Positions 1 through 7,934 of a stretch of DNA of 29,886 nt are shown piece after piece (the first letter of the stretch is position 1; every line of letters begins with the position of its first letter). Under the pieces are notes generated by a model. That model was not told the origin of the DNA and did not search any database. It saw only the letters and a list, made by a program, of their open reading frames with translations. The stretch is taken from positions 1-29,886 of IMG/VR virus record IMGVR_UViG_3300022752_003381. One strand, given 5' to 3'. The DNA is from a virus. A program made the translations under genes and the position numbers.

Positions 1-493
1 TTACTTTACTAGCTAAACCACCTGGACCACCATACTTTTTAGCCCAGATTTGCATGCCAATATCTTCTGCTGTCTTAATGCTTTCAGGTGTAGCACCTTG
101 AGCTGCAGCAATTTTACGTGCATTTTCATAACGTTGAAGTTCAGGATCCTGTGCTGTTAATTGCGCAGTACGAGATACTTCCTGTTGATAAGCACGGTTT
201 GCGTCACCTTGTTGAAGTGCTGGAACAGACGGAACGCGAAGCGGATTGGCACTTGGATTCCAATCAGTAGGTCCGTATTTACCAGTTTGAATTGCATTTA
301 AACTGGTGCCAGGGACGTTTTGTGGATACCGTACAAGTCCCGGAGCCGTCATTGAACGCATTTGTTCTGGCGTAAATCTAGGTTTGCCTACATAAGGAAT
401 ATTGCCTTTTTTAAACTGGTCACCAGCGTACGTTAATTCATTTGCAAGTTTACCACTTACATAAGCTTCAAGTCGAGAGAGTTTTTCTGCCAT
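1..493 (-). CDS. Unknown late virion-type protein (3' end outside window)
   Basis: Open from the ATG at 493 to the window edge, so about 164 N-terminal residues are visible and the C-terminus is missing. A GGAG sequence about 8 nt upstream of the ATG supports this start. The upstream gene on the same strand ends 3 nt before it, so the two are probably translated together. The product is soluble, rich in Gln, Ala and Pro, with a Tyr/Gly/Pro-containing stretch around residues 150-160. I see no signal peptide, membrane segment or catalytic motif and do not recognise a family. Its place at the end of the head gene row suggests a structural or neck role, which is inference only. Confidence 0.7.
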   Translation of the reverse strand, partial: MAEKLSRLEAYVSGKLANELTYAGDQFKKGNIPYVGKPRFTPEQMRSMTAPGLVRYPQNVPGTSLNAIQTGKYGPTDWNPSANPLRVPSVPALQQGDANRAYQQEVSRTAQLTAQDPELQRYENARKIAAAQGATPESIKTAEDIGMQIWAKKYGGPGGLASKV

Positions 494-496
494 TGT

Positions 497-958
497 TTAT
501 CTCCAAGCAAGATTAAGGTAAATACGAGAACCAACTGAGGTATCGGCAGGCCCTGGTAAAGCCTGAATAAATTCAGCACCAGAGCGTTCGTAACGGTATC
601 TGGCTTGAAAAGGATCTTTGTAGTTTGGAACGTAAAGAATACCAGCTAAACGATTAGTTTCGTAAAGGTAAACTTCATCCCAAACCTTCAAGGCTTCCTT
701 GGTATTACTAGAGCGGATCGTGCGATCCACATCACCTGCAATACTTTCTAAACGTGTGGAAGGAGAAGAGGCAACTTCTGTTTTCTTTTCAGCCGTATCA
801 CAACGACCTATTTGAATAGCAATTTTGTCGTAGAAGTAAGAATCAGGAACAGTGTTCAGAGCTTCTTCTAAACGAGCATAATCTCCCGCTGGAACAGAAA
901 CTACATAGTAGCCCAGATGGTATCTAACTCTGCTTTTGTCGAAGTCAGAGAGTTGCAC
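497..958 (-). CDS. Putative head-tail connector / head completion protein
   Basis: 153 residues with a GTG start at 958, chosen because a strong AAGGAGG lies 7 nt upstream. The N-terminus (SDFDKSRVRYHLGY) resembles the opening helix of small phage head-tail connector proteins, and the rest is a mixed charged globular protein with a helical centre (LEEALNTVPDSYFYDKIAIQI). The C-terminal region is Tyr/Arg-rich. It lies downstream of capsid genes, where connectors are usually encoded. The family assignment rests on the look of the N-terminus and on context, not on a motif. A plain hypothetical structural protein is the alternative. Confidence 0.55.
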   Translation of the reverse strand: MQLSDFDKSRVRYHLGYYVVSVPAGDYARLEEALNTVPDSYFYDKIAIQIGRCDTAEKKTEVASSPSTRLESIAGDVDRTIRSSNTKEALKVWDEVYLYETNRLAGILYVPNYKDPFQARYRYERSGAEFIQALPGPADTSVGSRIYLNLAWR

Positions 959-997
959 TTCTATTCCTCCTTATCTATTTATTATAAAAGCATATAA

Positions 998-1726
998 TCA
1001 ACTAAACACATTGTTAAGGAAATCATCTGTTGCTGCAGACTTACCTTGTATAAACGGATTACTTGTTGAGTAGGAAGACAAGAAAGATTGTGGATTAAGT
1101 GCTTGACTTAAAACATTACCTAATAACTTTTCCTTTAACTGTTGTTCAAATGTCTTTGGTGTTTCCTTTGCTTTATCTGCATATCCTGCACCATACAAAA
1201 AAGCTTTAAGTATATCTTCTGTTCGTGCGTCAGTGGATGTTGTTGTTTGTGCAGGTGTAGTTACAGCCGGTGTAATTGATGCAACTGTACTACTCGCCGC
1301 TGGTTTTGTATGTAAGAACTGAATATCATAAGGTTGTCCTTTTGGATCTGTAGTTGATAAAGTACCATAACCTTTATTTGGTGTAAAGGTACCATAACCT
1401 TTATAAGTTAATTGCGTCCCAGCGCCAATGCCTAAATCAATTCCCTCATGGTACGTTGAGGCTTCTGCAGTAGGTGCAAAGCGTGGTCCAAAGCGTGATG
1501 TGATTGGACTGTTCCAGCTCCATTGACCATCTTTGCCTTGTTGTACGATAGGCTTCCCTGCAGCTTGTATGTTTTGAAGTAAAGATCTTATTGTCTCTGG
1601 GTTAATTTTTTTACCTTTATCTTTTCCAAATTGTGGAATTACACGTACATCAAGATGTGGTCCAGTAGTCGCAAAGACATCTTCTCCGGGACTAGCAATT
1701 TTTCCTATTGGTATTAAACCTGCCAT
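998..1726 (-). CDS. M23 (lysostaphin-fold) peptidase-like virion protein, degenerate site
   Basis: 242 residues, ATG start with no clear SD. Residues 72-140 follow the M23 metallopeptidase pattern: an SRFGPR stretch (77-82), then HEGIDLG (93-99) giving the H-x3-D zinc ligands H93 and D97, a Gly-rich strand region, then IQFLHT ending at H139. Active M23 enzymes carry H-x-H at the last site. Here the first His position is Phe (F137), so one catalytic residue is missing and activity is doubtful. A Thr/Ala/Pro linker (about 142-170) leads to a helical C-terminal domain. Phages use this fold for virion-borne peptidoglycan hydrolases or as inactive tail structures. A terminator separates it from the gene upstream. 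Confidence 0.6.
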   Translation of the reverse strand: MAGLIPIGKIASPGEDVFATTGPHLDVRVIPQFGKDKGKKINPETIRSLLQNIQAAGKPIVQQGKDGQWSWNSPITSRFGPRFAPTAEASTYHEGIDLGIGAGTQLTYKGYGTFTPNKGYGTLSTTDPKGQPYDIQFLHTKPAASSTVASITPAVTTPAQTTTSTDARTEDILKAFLYGAGYADKAKETPKTFEQQLKEKLLGNVLSQALNPQSFLSSYSTSNPFIQGKSAATDDFLNNVFS

Positions 1727-1752
1727 TTGTATTTTTATTTTTCTTTTATTCT

Positions 1753-1782
1753 AAAAGCAAAAACCCCTGGTTTCCCAGGGGT
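1753..1782 (-). terminator. Rho-independent terminator
   Basis: On the minus strand a perfect 8-bp stem (ACCCCTGG with CCAGGGGT, 1763-1782, 4-nt loop) is followed by a run of T with one GC break. It lies just after the stop of the HhH gene at 1799, so it should end the head transcript coming from the right. Confidence 0.75.
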
Positions 1783-1798
1783 AAATAGGAGATGAGTG

Positions 1799-2209
1799 CT
1801 AGACACGTATTAAATCAGCAGCAAAAACGTTTTCCCAATCAATTCGTTTAATCTGTCTCAGTTGTTCGAGATTGTTGAATCTTTCACCTGATAAGGACAT
1901 TTGAAGATCTTTGATCTCGCGAGCGGTCTTAAGACCAATGCCCTTGATATGATCTGCGAGCATCTGAGCAGTTGCTGAATTTACATTCAAGCGATGATCA
2001 GGAGGAAAGGTACGTGGCTCTTCTTTTGCTGCTTTATCTTTTACCTGAAGAGTCTTTACCTTTTTAGTGGCATCTTCATCAGGAGATATTTCAGTTTTAT
2101 AAGCTGTAAATAAACGTCCGTCTTGGTCTTCGACCATAAACCAATCGCCGTTATCCCATTCGCTTATAACCTTGAGGCGTGCGCCTGTCTTTTTGTGTTG
2201 ATAGAGCAT
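1799..2209 (-). CDS. Helix-hairpin-helix (ComEA-like) protein
   Basis: 136 residues in two parts. Residues 1-45 form a small beta-rich domain (LKVISEWDNGDWFMVEDQDGRLF), then a charged linker. Residues 74-132 form a ComEA-type helix-hairpin-helix unit: LNVNSATAQMLADHIKGIGL, then TAREIKDLQ, then FNNLEQLRQIKRI. HhH units bind DNA backbone without sequence specificity. In a head operon it may touch the packaged genome or act in head completion, but that is inference. The ATG at 2209 follows directly after a 9-bp hairpin and no SD is visible, so its translation may depend on upstream ribosomes. Confidence 0.75.
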   Translation of the reverse strand: MLYQHKKTGARLKVISEWDNGDWFMVEDQDGRLFTAYKTEISPDEDATKKVKTLQVKDKAAKEEPRTFPPDHRLNVNSATAQMLADHIKGIGLKTAREIKDLQMSLSGERFNNLEQLRQIKRIDWENVFAADLIRV

Positions 2210-2210
2210 A

Positions 2211-2235
2211 AGGACCAGAAGAGTGTTCTGGTCCT
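2211..2235 (-). promoter_or_regulatory. 9-bp hairpin immediately before the HhH start codon
   Basis: A perfect inverted repeat (AGGACCAGA with TCTGGTCCT, 7-nt loop) fills most of the gap between the gene ending at 2248 and the ATG at 2209 and ends one base before that ATG. There is no T-run after it, so it is less a terminator than a possible block on ribosome entry or an mRNA end protector. Confidence 0.5.
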
Positions 2236-2247
2236 AGTTTACCTTAA

Positions 2248-3051
2248 TTAGCTAACAGTGCGACCAATTAAGTAGCTATCGATATCTTCGTAGCCAGGAG
2301 CTTCATCAGGTTGGATGTAGCATATTTCAACTACAAAGTAACCTACACGACCAGCAAGTGAATCACCACTGGAAATGTAGAAACCACCAGAAGTAGCTGT
2401 ACTGTTAGCTGTCTCTTTTGCAAACACCTTCATGGTGGTGGATGCAGTGGCAGCGTAATTAACATTACCTGCTGTTACGCCTGCTGCACCAGAAGCAATA
2501 TGGAACGGGTTAGTACCAAAACCTTGAACACCTGCAGCAAACAAGATTTCACCAGCTTGGCTACCTGAAACTGTAGAGGTTAGGTTTGCTTGAATAACGC
2601 CTTCACCAACACCAGATGCAGCGGTTGGTGAGCCAGCATTACTGCGACCAAATGATAATACGTTACCTGTTGCGGCATAGATGCCAGAGGCAACGCGACC
2701 ATCACCCCAACCAGAAGCTACGGAAATCGCAGTGCGGTATACGTAAGCAGGTAGGGTAGATGAACCAGAGATCACCATACCAGTAATGTTGGTACGTGTG
2801 TCGTCATTCTGATAAGGAGAAGGAACGATCACATCAGCAGAAGATACTGCACCAGCACCGGATGTTGCGGTTACAGCGACATAACCACGTTGTTGAAAAT
2901 AACGATAACCGGGGATAGCCAATACAGAAGTAGGGCCACCTTTAGTTGAATCATTAGAGCCGTTGTCGTTGGTATCAATGTTTTTGTACCAACCGTTCAG
3001 GGGTTCTACCCAATTGCCTGGGTAGATTTTCTTAGCGGACAAATAAGTCAT
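2248..3051 (-). CDS. Putative capsid decoration / structural protein
   Basis: 267 residues, ATG at 3051 with AAGGA about 12 nt upstream. Composition is very rich in Gly, Ala, Ser and Thr with many short beta-prone stretches and almost no Lys, typical of an all-beta virion surface protein. There is no signal peptide or catalytic motif. The gene lies directly after the major capsid gene and is probably cotranscribed with it, the usual place for a decoration or auxiliary head protein. I do not recognise a named family. Confidence 0.6.
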   Translation of the reverse strand: MTYLSAKKIYPGNWVEPLNGWYKNIDTNDNGSNDSTKGGPTSVLAIPGYRYFQQRGYVAVTATSGAGAVSSADVIVPSPYQNDDTRTNITGMVISGSSTLPAYVYRTAISVASGWGDGRVASGIYAATGNVLSFGRSNAGSPTAASGVGEGVIQANLTSTVSGSQAGEILFAAGVQGFGTNPFHIASGAAGVTAGNVNYAATASTTMKVFAKETANSTATSGGFYISSGDSLAGRVGYFVVEICYIQPDEAPGYEDIDSYLIGRTVS

Positions 3052-3087
3052 TTATTTTTTCCTTGGAGATTATTACAGTGATTATGT

Positions 3088-4254
3088 TTAAACAGTGCCG
3101 TCATCAGAGACGTAGCTGAATGCGGTAGTAACGAAGTCCTTGTTCAAGGCTTCAAAACCAGCATACAGTTGCCAAATCAAGATGATGAAACGACTGAAGT
3201 CATCATTATTGTTGATGAGTACTTGCGCGTTAGGACCGCCAATACCAACACCAATTGCTTGAGGACCAAAGAAGTAACCTTGTGCAACTTCTTGAGAAGT
3301 GTAGGTACCACCTGTGTCGTTGAAGGATGTAGTAACGTTTTTGGTTGGGAAGTTAGTTGACTCATAAAACTTCACACCTTCAAACTGAACGCCAGTAGGC
3401 ATTACGGGTTCACCAGCCAAGAAGTAAGCTTGACCAGCTTGAGGACCCATGAAGAAGCTGGCGTTATTAGGCATCATGGGGTTAGCCATGTACATGCCTT
3501 GACCGGGATTACCGGCATAACGTGCAATCTCACGGAAGTCAGGGTCACGACGCAAGTGCATCATGAATGTAGGGTCGCAAATGCAACGATACAAACCATC
3601 AGCAAAACTTGGTACGTTACGCTTACGTAAATCTTTAACTACAGTCAACAAGTCAGTAGCTACATGGAACTGCTGGAGATCCGCTGTATACTCAGTATTT
3701 GTGTAAGAAATACGATTAGATGAATCTTTGGTTTTGTTACCAGCGAAGTAGTAACCACCTTGGGTTCCAGAAGCTTTACCATTAGCTTCAGTTTTAGCTA
3801 ATTCGTCAAGGAAGACGCGATCGCGCCAACGACGATAGTCATCTAACAGTGTGAGGCTACCGATAGATTGGTGGAACATATTCAAGTTACCTGTGTCCAG
3901 CAACATGCGCTGAGCGGTAACTAGAGTCTCACGAGCAATCTTAAAGGTTGAAGGTTGGGTAGGATCACCAGGGTCCGCAGGACCGGTGTACTCCTTAAGC
4001 ACCACAAGAACTTTCTCCTTGGTGATGTTACGGCTGTTGGCGGTACCAATAGTCTGGTCAGCAATACGCTCACGGCTATCCTTGGTGCCAGGGGTTCCCC
4101 AGAACTTGTAGCGGTCGAGTTGTACAGTTTGACCAGGTTGACGTGTAAAGTCGTGGACGACCACGGGCTCAACAGCCATTTCCGCAATATAAGCAGGGTG
4201 AGGACGGTAAAGTTCCGCACCTAGAATCTTTGGAAAATCGTTATCAATGAACAC
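3088..4254 (-). CDS. Major capsid protein, N4 gp56-like
   Basis: 388 residues forming the icosahedral shell. The start is a GTG at 4254 backed by a strong GGAGGA about 10 nt upstream. Visible features fit the N4/gp56-type HK97-fold coat proteins: an N-terminal strap with PHPAYIAEMAVEPVVVHDF, a long helix around residues 105-150, and the characteristic segment where a Cys/Asp/Pro loop precedes helix HLRRDPDFREIARYAGNPG (about 233-251). The C-terminus is beta-rich. The gene follows portal and scaffold-like genes, the canonical head order. A promoter with a TATAAT box lies just upstream, matching the need for very high expression. Family assignment is from pattern memory, not a search. Confidence 0.8.
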   Translation of the reverse strand: MFIDNDFPKILGAELYRPHPAYIAEMAVEPVVVHDFTRQPGQTVQLDRYKFWGTPGTKDSRERIADQTIGTANSRNITKEKVLVVLKEYTGPADPGDPTQPSTFKIARETLVTAQRMLLDTGNLNMFHQSIGSLTLLDDYRRWRDRVFLDELAKTEANGKASGTQGGYYFAGNKTKDSSNRISYTNTEYTADLQQFHVATDLLTVVKDLRKRNVPSFADGLYRCICDPTFMMHLRRDPDFREIARYAGNPGQGMYMANPMMPNNASFFMGPQAGQAYFLAGEPVMPTGVQFEGVKFYESTNFPTKNVTTSFNDTGGTYTSQEVAQGYFFGPQAIGVGIGGPNAQVLINNNDDFSRFIILIWQLYAGFEALNKDFVTTAFSYVSDDGTV

Positions 4255-4309
4255 TTTGTTTTATCCTCCAGTTCTCGGGGAATGTTTTTACAGGGTGAAA
4301 GATTCAGAC

Positions 4310-4338
4310 ATTATATGTCTTATCTAACATGATTTTAA
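4310..4338 (-). promoter_or_regulatory. Candidate promoter for the major capsid gene
   Basis: On the minus strand TTAAAA (4333-4338) is followed after 17 bp by a perfect TATAAT (4310-4315). The box sits in a small palindrome (GACATATAATGTC). It lies about 55 nt upstream of the capsid GTG and just after a hairpin that could end the preceding transcript. The -35 match is poor. Confidence 0.45.
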
Positions 4339-4366
4339 CAGCTTGTAATTTATTCATTACAAGCTG
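4339..4366 (-). terminator. Hairpin after the scaffold-like gene, weak terminator
   Basis: A perfect 11-bp stem (CAGCTTGTAAT with ATTACAAGCTG, 6-nt loop) starts 6 nt past the stop at 4372. The sequence after it on the minus strand is TTAAAATC, not a solid T-run. It may slow or partly stop transcription before the capsid promoter, or act as a processing or stability hairpin. Confidence 0.5.
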
Positions 4367-4371
4367 ATGTA

Positions 4372-5367
4372 TTACTCCATTACAAACAATTTGTTTGCAA
4401 CAGTTTGAGGTTGTGCTTGATTCAAAATGCGCCAAGCATTTTGTGGATCACGTGTCATTGTGTCGTTAAATTCACCCCAAAAGTTACCAGGGGCTTGAGG
4501 AGCAGCCGCAGCAGGAGGTGCAGGGAACTGACCTACTTGTGCATAACCAGCAGGCTGGGTGGGATAACCACGAGTAGCTAGTTGCTCTTCATTTTCGTAC
4601 ACAGGATAAGGACCTTCGGGACCGAAGAACTTAAGTGTGTAGTCGCTGAGTACATCAGGGTTAGTCAGAATCTCGTTATAAGCAAGATTCTCTTGGTGCT
4701 CATTAACGGCAAAGTTGGCGTAACCGGTAATGCAGTTAGTTGCGCGGTTTCCCCATGCGACGGCGCTGTCCACCATCGCTTCCAGGTTTAGAGCGTAGTT
4801 GTTTAGGATTGCCGGAGCTTCCATCCCGAACGCGTCCAGAACCTGACGAGTCTCGTTGCTCAGATTGTAATAATCTGCTACCGCCGTATTTATCGCCTGT
4901 TGATCCTGAACCGCTGAAGATGCTGTCGAGGAGATTGGGGAAGAGTTGGGCAAGTAAGCCTGGTTGGCTTGCCAGGTCTGCGGAGCCGATTGTTGCGTAG
5001 CTTGGCTGTACGGAATTCCGTAATTGGCCGGGGTATACTGAGGTGCCGCTTGAGAGGGTTGACCCTGGAACGGGGATTGGACTGGTGCGCTCAGTAGCCC
5101 CACTACCTTGTTGAACGCCGACTCCCATGGGTTGCTCTGAGGTGCCGCCGGTTGGGATTGGGGGGCGTATTGAGTAGGGCTTGATTGGTAACTGGGGTTC
5201 GCCTGAGGTACCGCTTGGGGGTAGCTCGTACCCACTTGATAAGCCTGAGGTGCTGCCTGGTAGCTGACCGGAGCTGCTTGTGGTGCTGCCACCACGTAAT
5301 TGCTCGGAGCGACGGCTGCTGGTACTTGGCTCATCTGTGGGGTCGATTGGACGGTAGCGTCCTGCAT
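4372..5367 (-). CDS. Putative scaffolding / capsid assembly protein
   Basis: 331 residues, ATG at 5367 with a strong AAGGAG 8 nt upstream. Residues 1-150 are a disordered Pro/Gln/Ala/Ser/Tyr-rich arm. Residues 155-230 are helical (AVADYYNLSNETRQVLDAFG, then LNLEAMVDSAVAWGNR). A second Pro/Ala-rich linker follows, then a short C-terminal helix. A disordered arm plus a helical C-terminal region, placed between portal and major capsid genes, fits a scaffolding protein. Its first 210 codons overlap the open portal reading frame, and GC content rises to about 60% in that stretch (my count of one line) against about 30-40% around it. The function is inferred from position and composition. Confidence 0.65.
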   Translation of the reverse strand: MQDATVQSTPQMSQVPAAVAPSNYVVAAPQAAPVSYQAAPQAYQVGTSYPQAVPQANPSYQSSPTQYAPQSQPAAPQSNPWESAFNKVVGLLSAPVQSPFQGQPSQAAPQYTPANYGIPYSQATQQSAPQTWQANQAYLPNSSPISSTASSAVQDQQAINTAVADYYNLSNETRQVLDAFGMEAPAILNNYALNLEAMVDSAVAWGNRATNCITGYANFAVNEHQENLAYNEILTNPDVLSDYTLKFFGPEGPYPVYENEEQLATRGYPTQPAGYAQVGQFPAPPAAAAPQAPGNFWGEFNDTMTRDPQNAWRILNQAQPQTVANKLFVME

Positions 5368-7114
5368 AACTCATCTCCTTTTGTAATGCTTCTAATGTAC
5401 GATACAGATATGGAGTTAGATCCAATCTTGGATCCGCAGCCATCGGTAAGTCCGGTGATTGCGGGTGAGGAGTCTGCATCATACCCCCCACCAGGCGAGA
5501 AAATTGAGAGTATGCACTCTGTAATTCATTCACCATCCTGAACGGGAACCCAGATAACATCTCGGCCCGCTCCTCTTCCGTTTTTGAGGGGAAAAGGTAT
5601 TTCAGTGCTTCAATGCTATCAACACCTAATTCCTGTAGGTTCCTAACAACAATCGAGTTATTAAGAATATCTTGTGTTGAGTCTTCATAGACAGGACCCA
5701 GCCAACGCCATTGGACCGTCACATCTCCATCTGGAATTAGTCCTAATACACCAGGTGGTATTTGTTGAGTCTTAAGACAAGCCATCATTATCTTTTTGAC
5801 TTGGTCCTCAAACATACCCATGGCTTCGTTATATGCTGCTGTATCTTCATCAGTAGCTTGCTCGGGAAGTTCCAGGGGTCTTTCAATTCCTGCAGCCGCT
5901 GCTAATGTGTTACGGAATAAAGTTTCTTCTTGGAATAAGATAAGTTCTAGACAACGACATATCCCATATGTGTAAATAGCAGTTGCCTTCTTCTTTGCAG
6001 TGGCAGATACTCTACCAAATAGCGATTTGTATTCTGTTGCAGTTACACCTGCAGATATAGATAGCTCGTCTACACCACCAAGAGATGTACGTATCTCTTC
6101 TCGATATTGACGTGCAAAAGAATTTTGATCTCCTGTAATCGCATCTGGAACAATGTAACCAACACGATCGTTGGGTTCAAGGTTTGCAATGATGCGTGGT
6201 ACGCGAAGCTGACCATCGATACCGCGATAGATAGGATCAGATTTGAACTGAGATCTACTTAAGGGTCCTGCACCACCAAAGCCTGAGTTTGCTGCAATAG
6301 AAGGACGTTGCACAGTAGCAGTGTCGCTACTAGATTCCATTAAGTCCGTTTTAGGACGAGAAGAAAGTAGGGTTGGGCTACCAAAGAAAGTAACATTCTT
6401 CCGCATGGTGCGCACCAAGTCATCATGCGTGCATATATGGTTGGCTAAGGCGTCAAATTCACCAACGCCTTCCATTGCAAAACCTTTGGTGTTGTTAAAG
6501 ATCTCAACACAAGGAATAAAACCAAGAGTATTTTTAAGTGTGGTTGTACGCCCGGAGTTCATTTGATAGTTAGTATCGAATGAAAGTTCTGCTTCCGAAT
6601 GTGTCTCTTCTATTGTTTTACGTTTAATTGAAAGACGAATGTAACGCTTGACTCCACCTTGTCCCATGGAAGCAGGACCTGTTATAGCAGAAGATATAAT
6701 ATCTTGTTGAAAGCCAAAACCTTGACGTATCTTATAACTATAAATAATTACAACTTCGTCTAACTCACCGTCAATGTTATAGAAACTCCTATACTCATTA
6801 CGTCTAAAGAAGTAAAGGCGATAATTATTTTCTGTGGGACGTATGTAAAAAAGACCTTGTCCATCACATAGGAAGTAGTCCCAGATGGAGTCTAGGCGTG
6901 TATCTATTTGATTGAATTTAATTACACGGTCGATAAAGTCTTTGCGTTGATTACCAAAGTTATCTTGAGCTGGAAAGAATTCAACACCCTGGCGGATGCC
7001 AAACAACTTCATCTGTGCTAAGTGGGACGCAACAATGCCAGTATCAACGGAAGCTCCTCCATCTTTTTCGATGTAGGAATCAATAATCTCTTTAAGCCTG
7101 GCTTTAGCGTCCAT
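4736..7114 (-). CDS. Portal protein with overprinted low-complexity C-terminus
   Basis: 792 residues; ATG at 7114 with AAAGG about 10 nt upstream. Residues 1-580 look like a phage portal (the dodecameric DNA channel at one capsid vertex): mixed alpha/beta N-terminus with DGQGLFYIRPTENNYRLYFF, a central region with DALANHICTHDDLVRTMRKN, and a helical wing and crown. Size and position (after TerL and psbA, before scaffold and capsid) support the call. From residue 583 the frame lies inside the scaffold-like gene in the +1 frame and runs 210 more codons as Ser/Gly/Pro/Arg-rich sequence. That tail may be a real disordered extension or read-through sequence tolerated by chance. Either way no stop occurs earlier in frame. 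Confidence 0.75.
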   Translation of the reverse strand: MDAKARLKEIIDSYIEKDGGASVDTGIVASHLAQMKLFGIRQGVEFFPAQDNFGNQRKDFIDRVIKFNQIDTRLDSIWDYFLCDGQGLFYIRPTENNYRLYFFRRNEYRSFYNIDGELDEVVIIYSYKIRQGFGFQQDIISSAITGPASMGQGGVKRYIRLSIKRKTIEETHSEAELSFDTNYQMNSGRTTTLKNTLGFIPCVEIFNNTKGFAMEGVGEFDALANHICTHDDLVRTMRKNVTFFGSPTLLSSRPKTDLMESSSDTATVQRPSIAANSGFGGAGPLSRSQFKSDPIYRGIDGQLRVPRIIANLEPNDRVGYIVPDAITGDQNSFARQYREEIRTSLGGVDELSISAGVTATEYKSLFGRVSATAKKKATAIYTYGICRCLELILFQEETLFRNTLAAAAGIERPLELPEQATDEDTAAYNEAMGMFEDQVKKIMMACLKTQQIPPGVLGLIPDGDVTVQWRWLGPVYEDSTQDILNNSIVVRNLQELGVDSIEALKYLFPSKTEEERAEMLSGFPFRMVNELQSAYSQFSRLVGGMMQTPHPQSPDLPMAADPRLDLTPYLYRTLEALQKEMSYAGRYRPIDPTDEPSTSSRRSEQLRGGSTTSSSGQLPGSTSGLSSGYELPPSGTSGEPQLPIKPYSIRPPIPTGGTSEQPMGVGVQQGSGATERTSPIPVPGSTLSSGTSVYPGQLRNSVQPSYATIGSADLASQPGLLAQLFPNLLDSIFSGSGSTGDKYGGSRLLQSEQRDSSGSGRVRDGSSGNPKQLRSKPGSDGGQRRRMGKPRN

Positions 7115-7145
7115 TAATTATTACCTTTGTTAAATGCTAGCAGAT

Positions 7146-7724
7146 TTAAGAAACATATTTATTAATAAAGCCGTTTGGTAAAGAATATTGGTTTTCGCGA
7201 AGCTGCGCTAACATCTGTTCCATGCCATCAGAATCTTCAGTAAAATCTTGAGCAAGAGGGGTAGATTCCTTTGGACGCACATTAGTAGGGCCTGCTGCAC
7301 CACGGTTAGGCAAGATTCCTCCTTTTCCGCCAAACGCGTCAGGATAATATTTAACAGGTGTACTAGGACCTTGATTTTGTGCTTGTAATTGATCAATAAA
7401 ACCAGCAAAATTACCTGGCTGATTTGGATTCATTTGTGCTGTTGCACCGGCAAGGTTACTAGAACCAAAAGGTGATCCGTCTAAAGGAAGCTGTGGACCA
7501 CCACTAGGAGTAATTCCACGGCGTTTCATTTCTTCAAGTAACTGTTGATTATTTGGAGTGCTCTGTAGAAGACGTCGTATCTGTTCTTCTGAACGATTAC
7601 CTAAAGGACCTGGACCTTTATTTACATCAAAACTAGGGTTACCAGCAAGGAAGTTATTAGCTGTACCACCTATATTTCCAACCGCTCCAGGTACGTTGCG
7701 TTCTCCGCCATAATAACCAGCCAT
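7146..7724 (-). CDS. Unknown low-complexity late protein
   Basis: 192 residues, ATG at 7724, no strong SD. Rich in Gly, Pro, Asn and Gln. One short helical stretch at about 46-70 (SEEQIRRLLQSTPNNQQLLE) stands out in an otherwise disordered chain, and the C-terminus (about 160-185) is another helix. There are no membrane segments or catalytic motifs. It sits just upstream of the portal gene on the same transcript, so it may be a minor head protein. I do not recognise it. Confidence 0.6.
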   Translation of the reverse strand: MAGYYGGERNVPGAVGNIGGTANNFLAGNPSFDVNKGPGPLGNRSEEQIRRLLQSTPNNQQLLEEMKRRGITPSGGPQLPLDGSPFGSSNLAGATAQMNPNQPGNFAGFIDQLQAQNQGPSTPVKYYPDAFGGKGGILPNRGAAGPTNVRPKESTPLAQDFTEDSDGMEQMLAQLRENQYSLPNGFINKYVS

Positions 7725-7751
7725 AATTTAACTACTTACTTTTTTTGTATT

Positions 7752-7934
7752 CTACTCTTCTATAACCTCATAACCGCTTGAGTCATTTACTTTACTTAGA
7801 ACAATGCCGTTACTACGTACATCCCAACTAAGTACATCATCTTCTTTCCAGCCTAACTCGTCGATTACTTCCTCTGGAAGCGTGATGAAACAATCACCGT
7901 TTTCATCTTCTTGAACTTCAAGTACGTAGCTCAT
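7752..7934 (-). CDS. AbrB/MazE-type swapped-hairpin domain protein
   Basis: 60 residues, ATG at 7934. Residues 15-50 fit the SpoVT/AbrB fold: CFITLPEEVIDELGWKEDDV followed by a strand pair ending GIVLSKV. The family dimerises into a beta barrel that binds DNA (transition-state regulators, MazE-type antitoxins). The protein is very acidic outside the core and has few basic residues, so DNA binding is not certain. Its start overlaps the stop of the gene upstream by 4 nt (ATGA), meaning coupled translation with a small membrane/coiled-coil protein. It could be a late regulator or a domain reused for assembly. Confidence 0.7.
   Translation of the reverse strand: MSYVLEVQEDENGDCFITLPEEVIDELGWKEDDVLSWDVRSNGIVLSKVNDSSGYEVIEE

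Noticed and set aside
4310-4338. T4-type late promoter (TATAAATA) before the capsid gene
   Set aside because: The box is TATAATGT, not TATAAATA, and has a 17-bp spaced upstream hexamer, so a sigma-70-like promoter is the simpler reading.
3169-5541. Several plus-strand open frames (3169-3360, 3430-3630, 3955-4224, 4582-4791, 4740-5000, 5185-5541)
   Set aside because: They lie antisense to capsid, scaffold and portal genes, have no SD and show unnatural composition (runs of Thr/Val or Cys/Arg).
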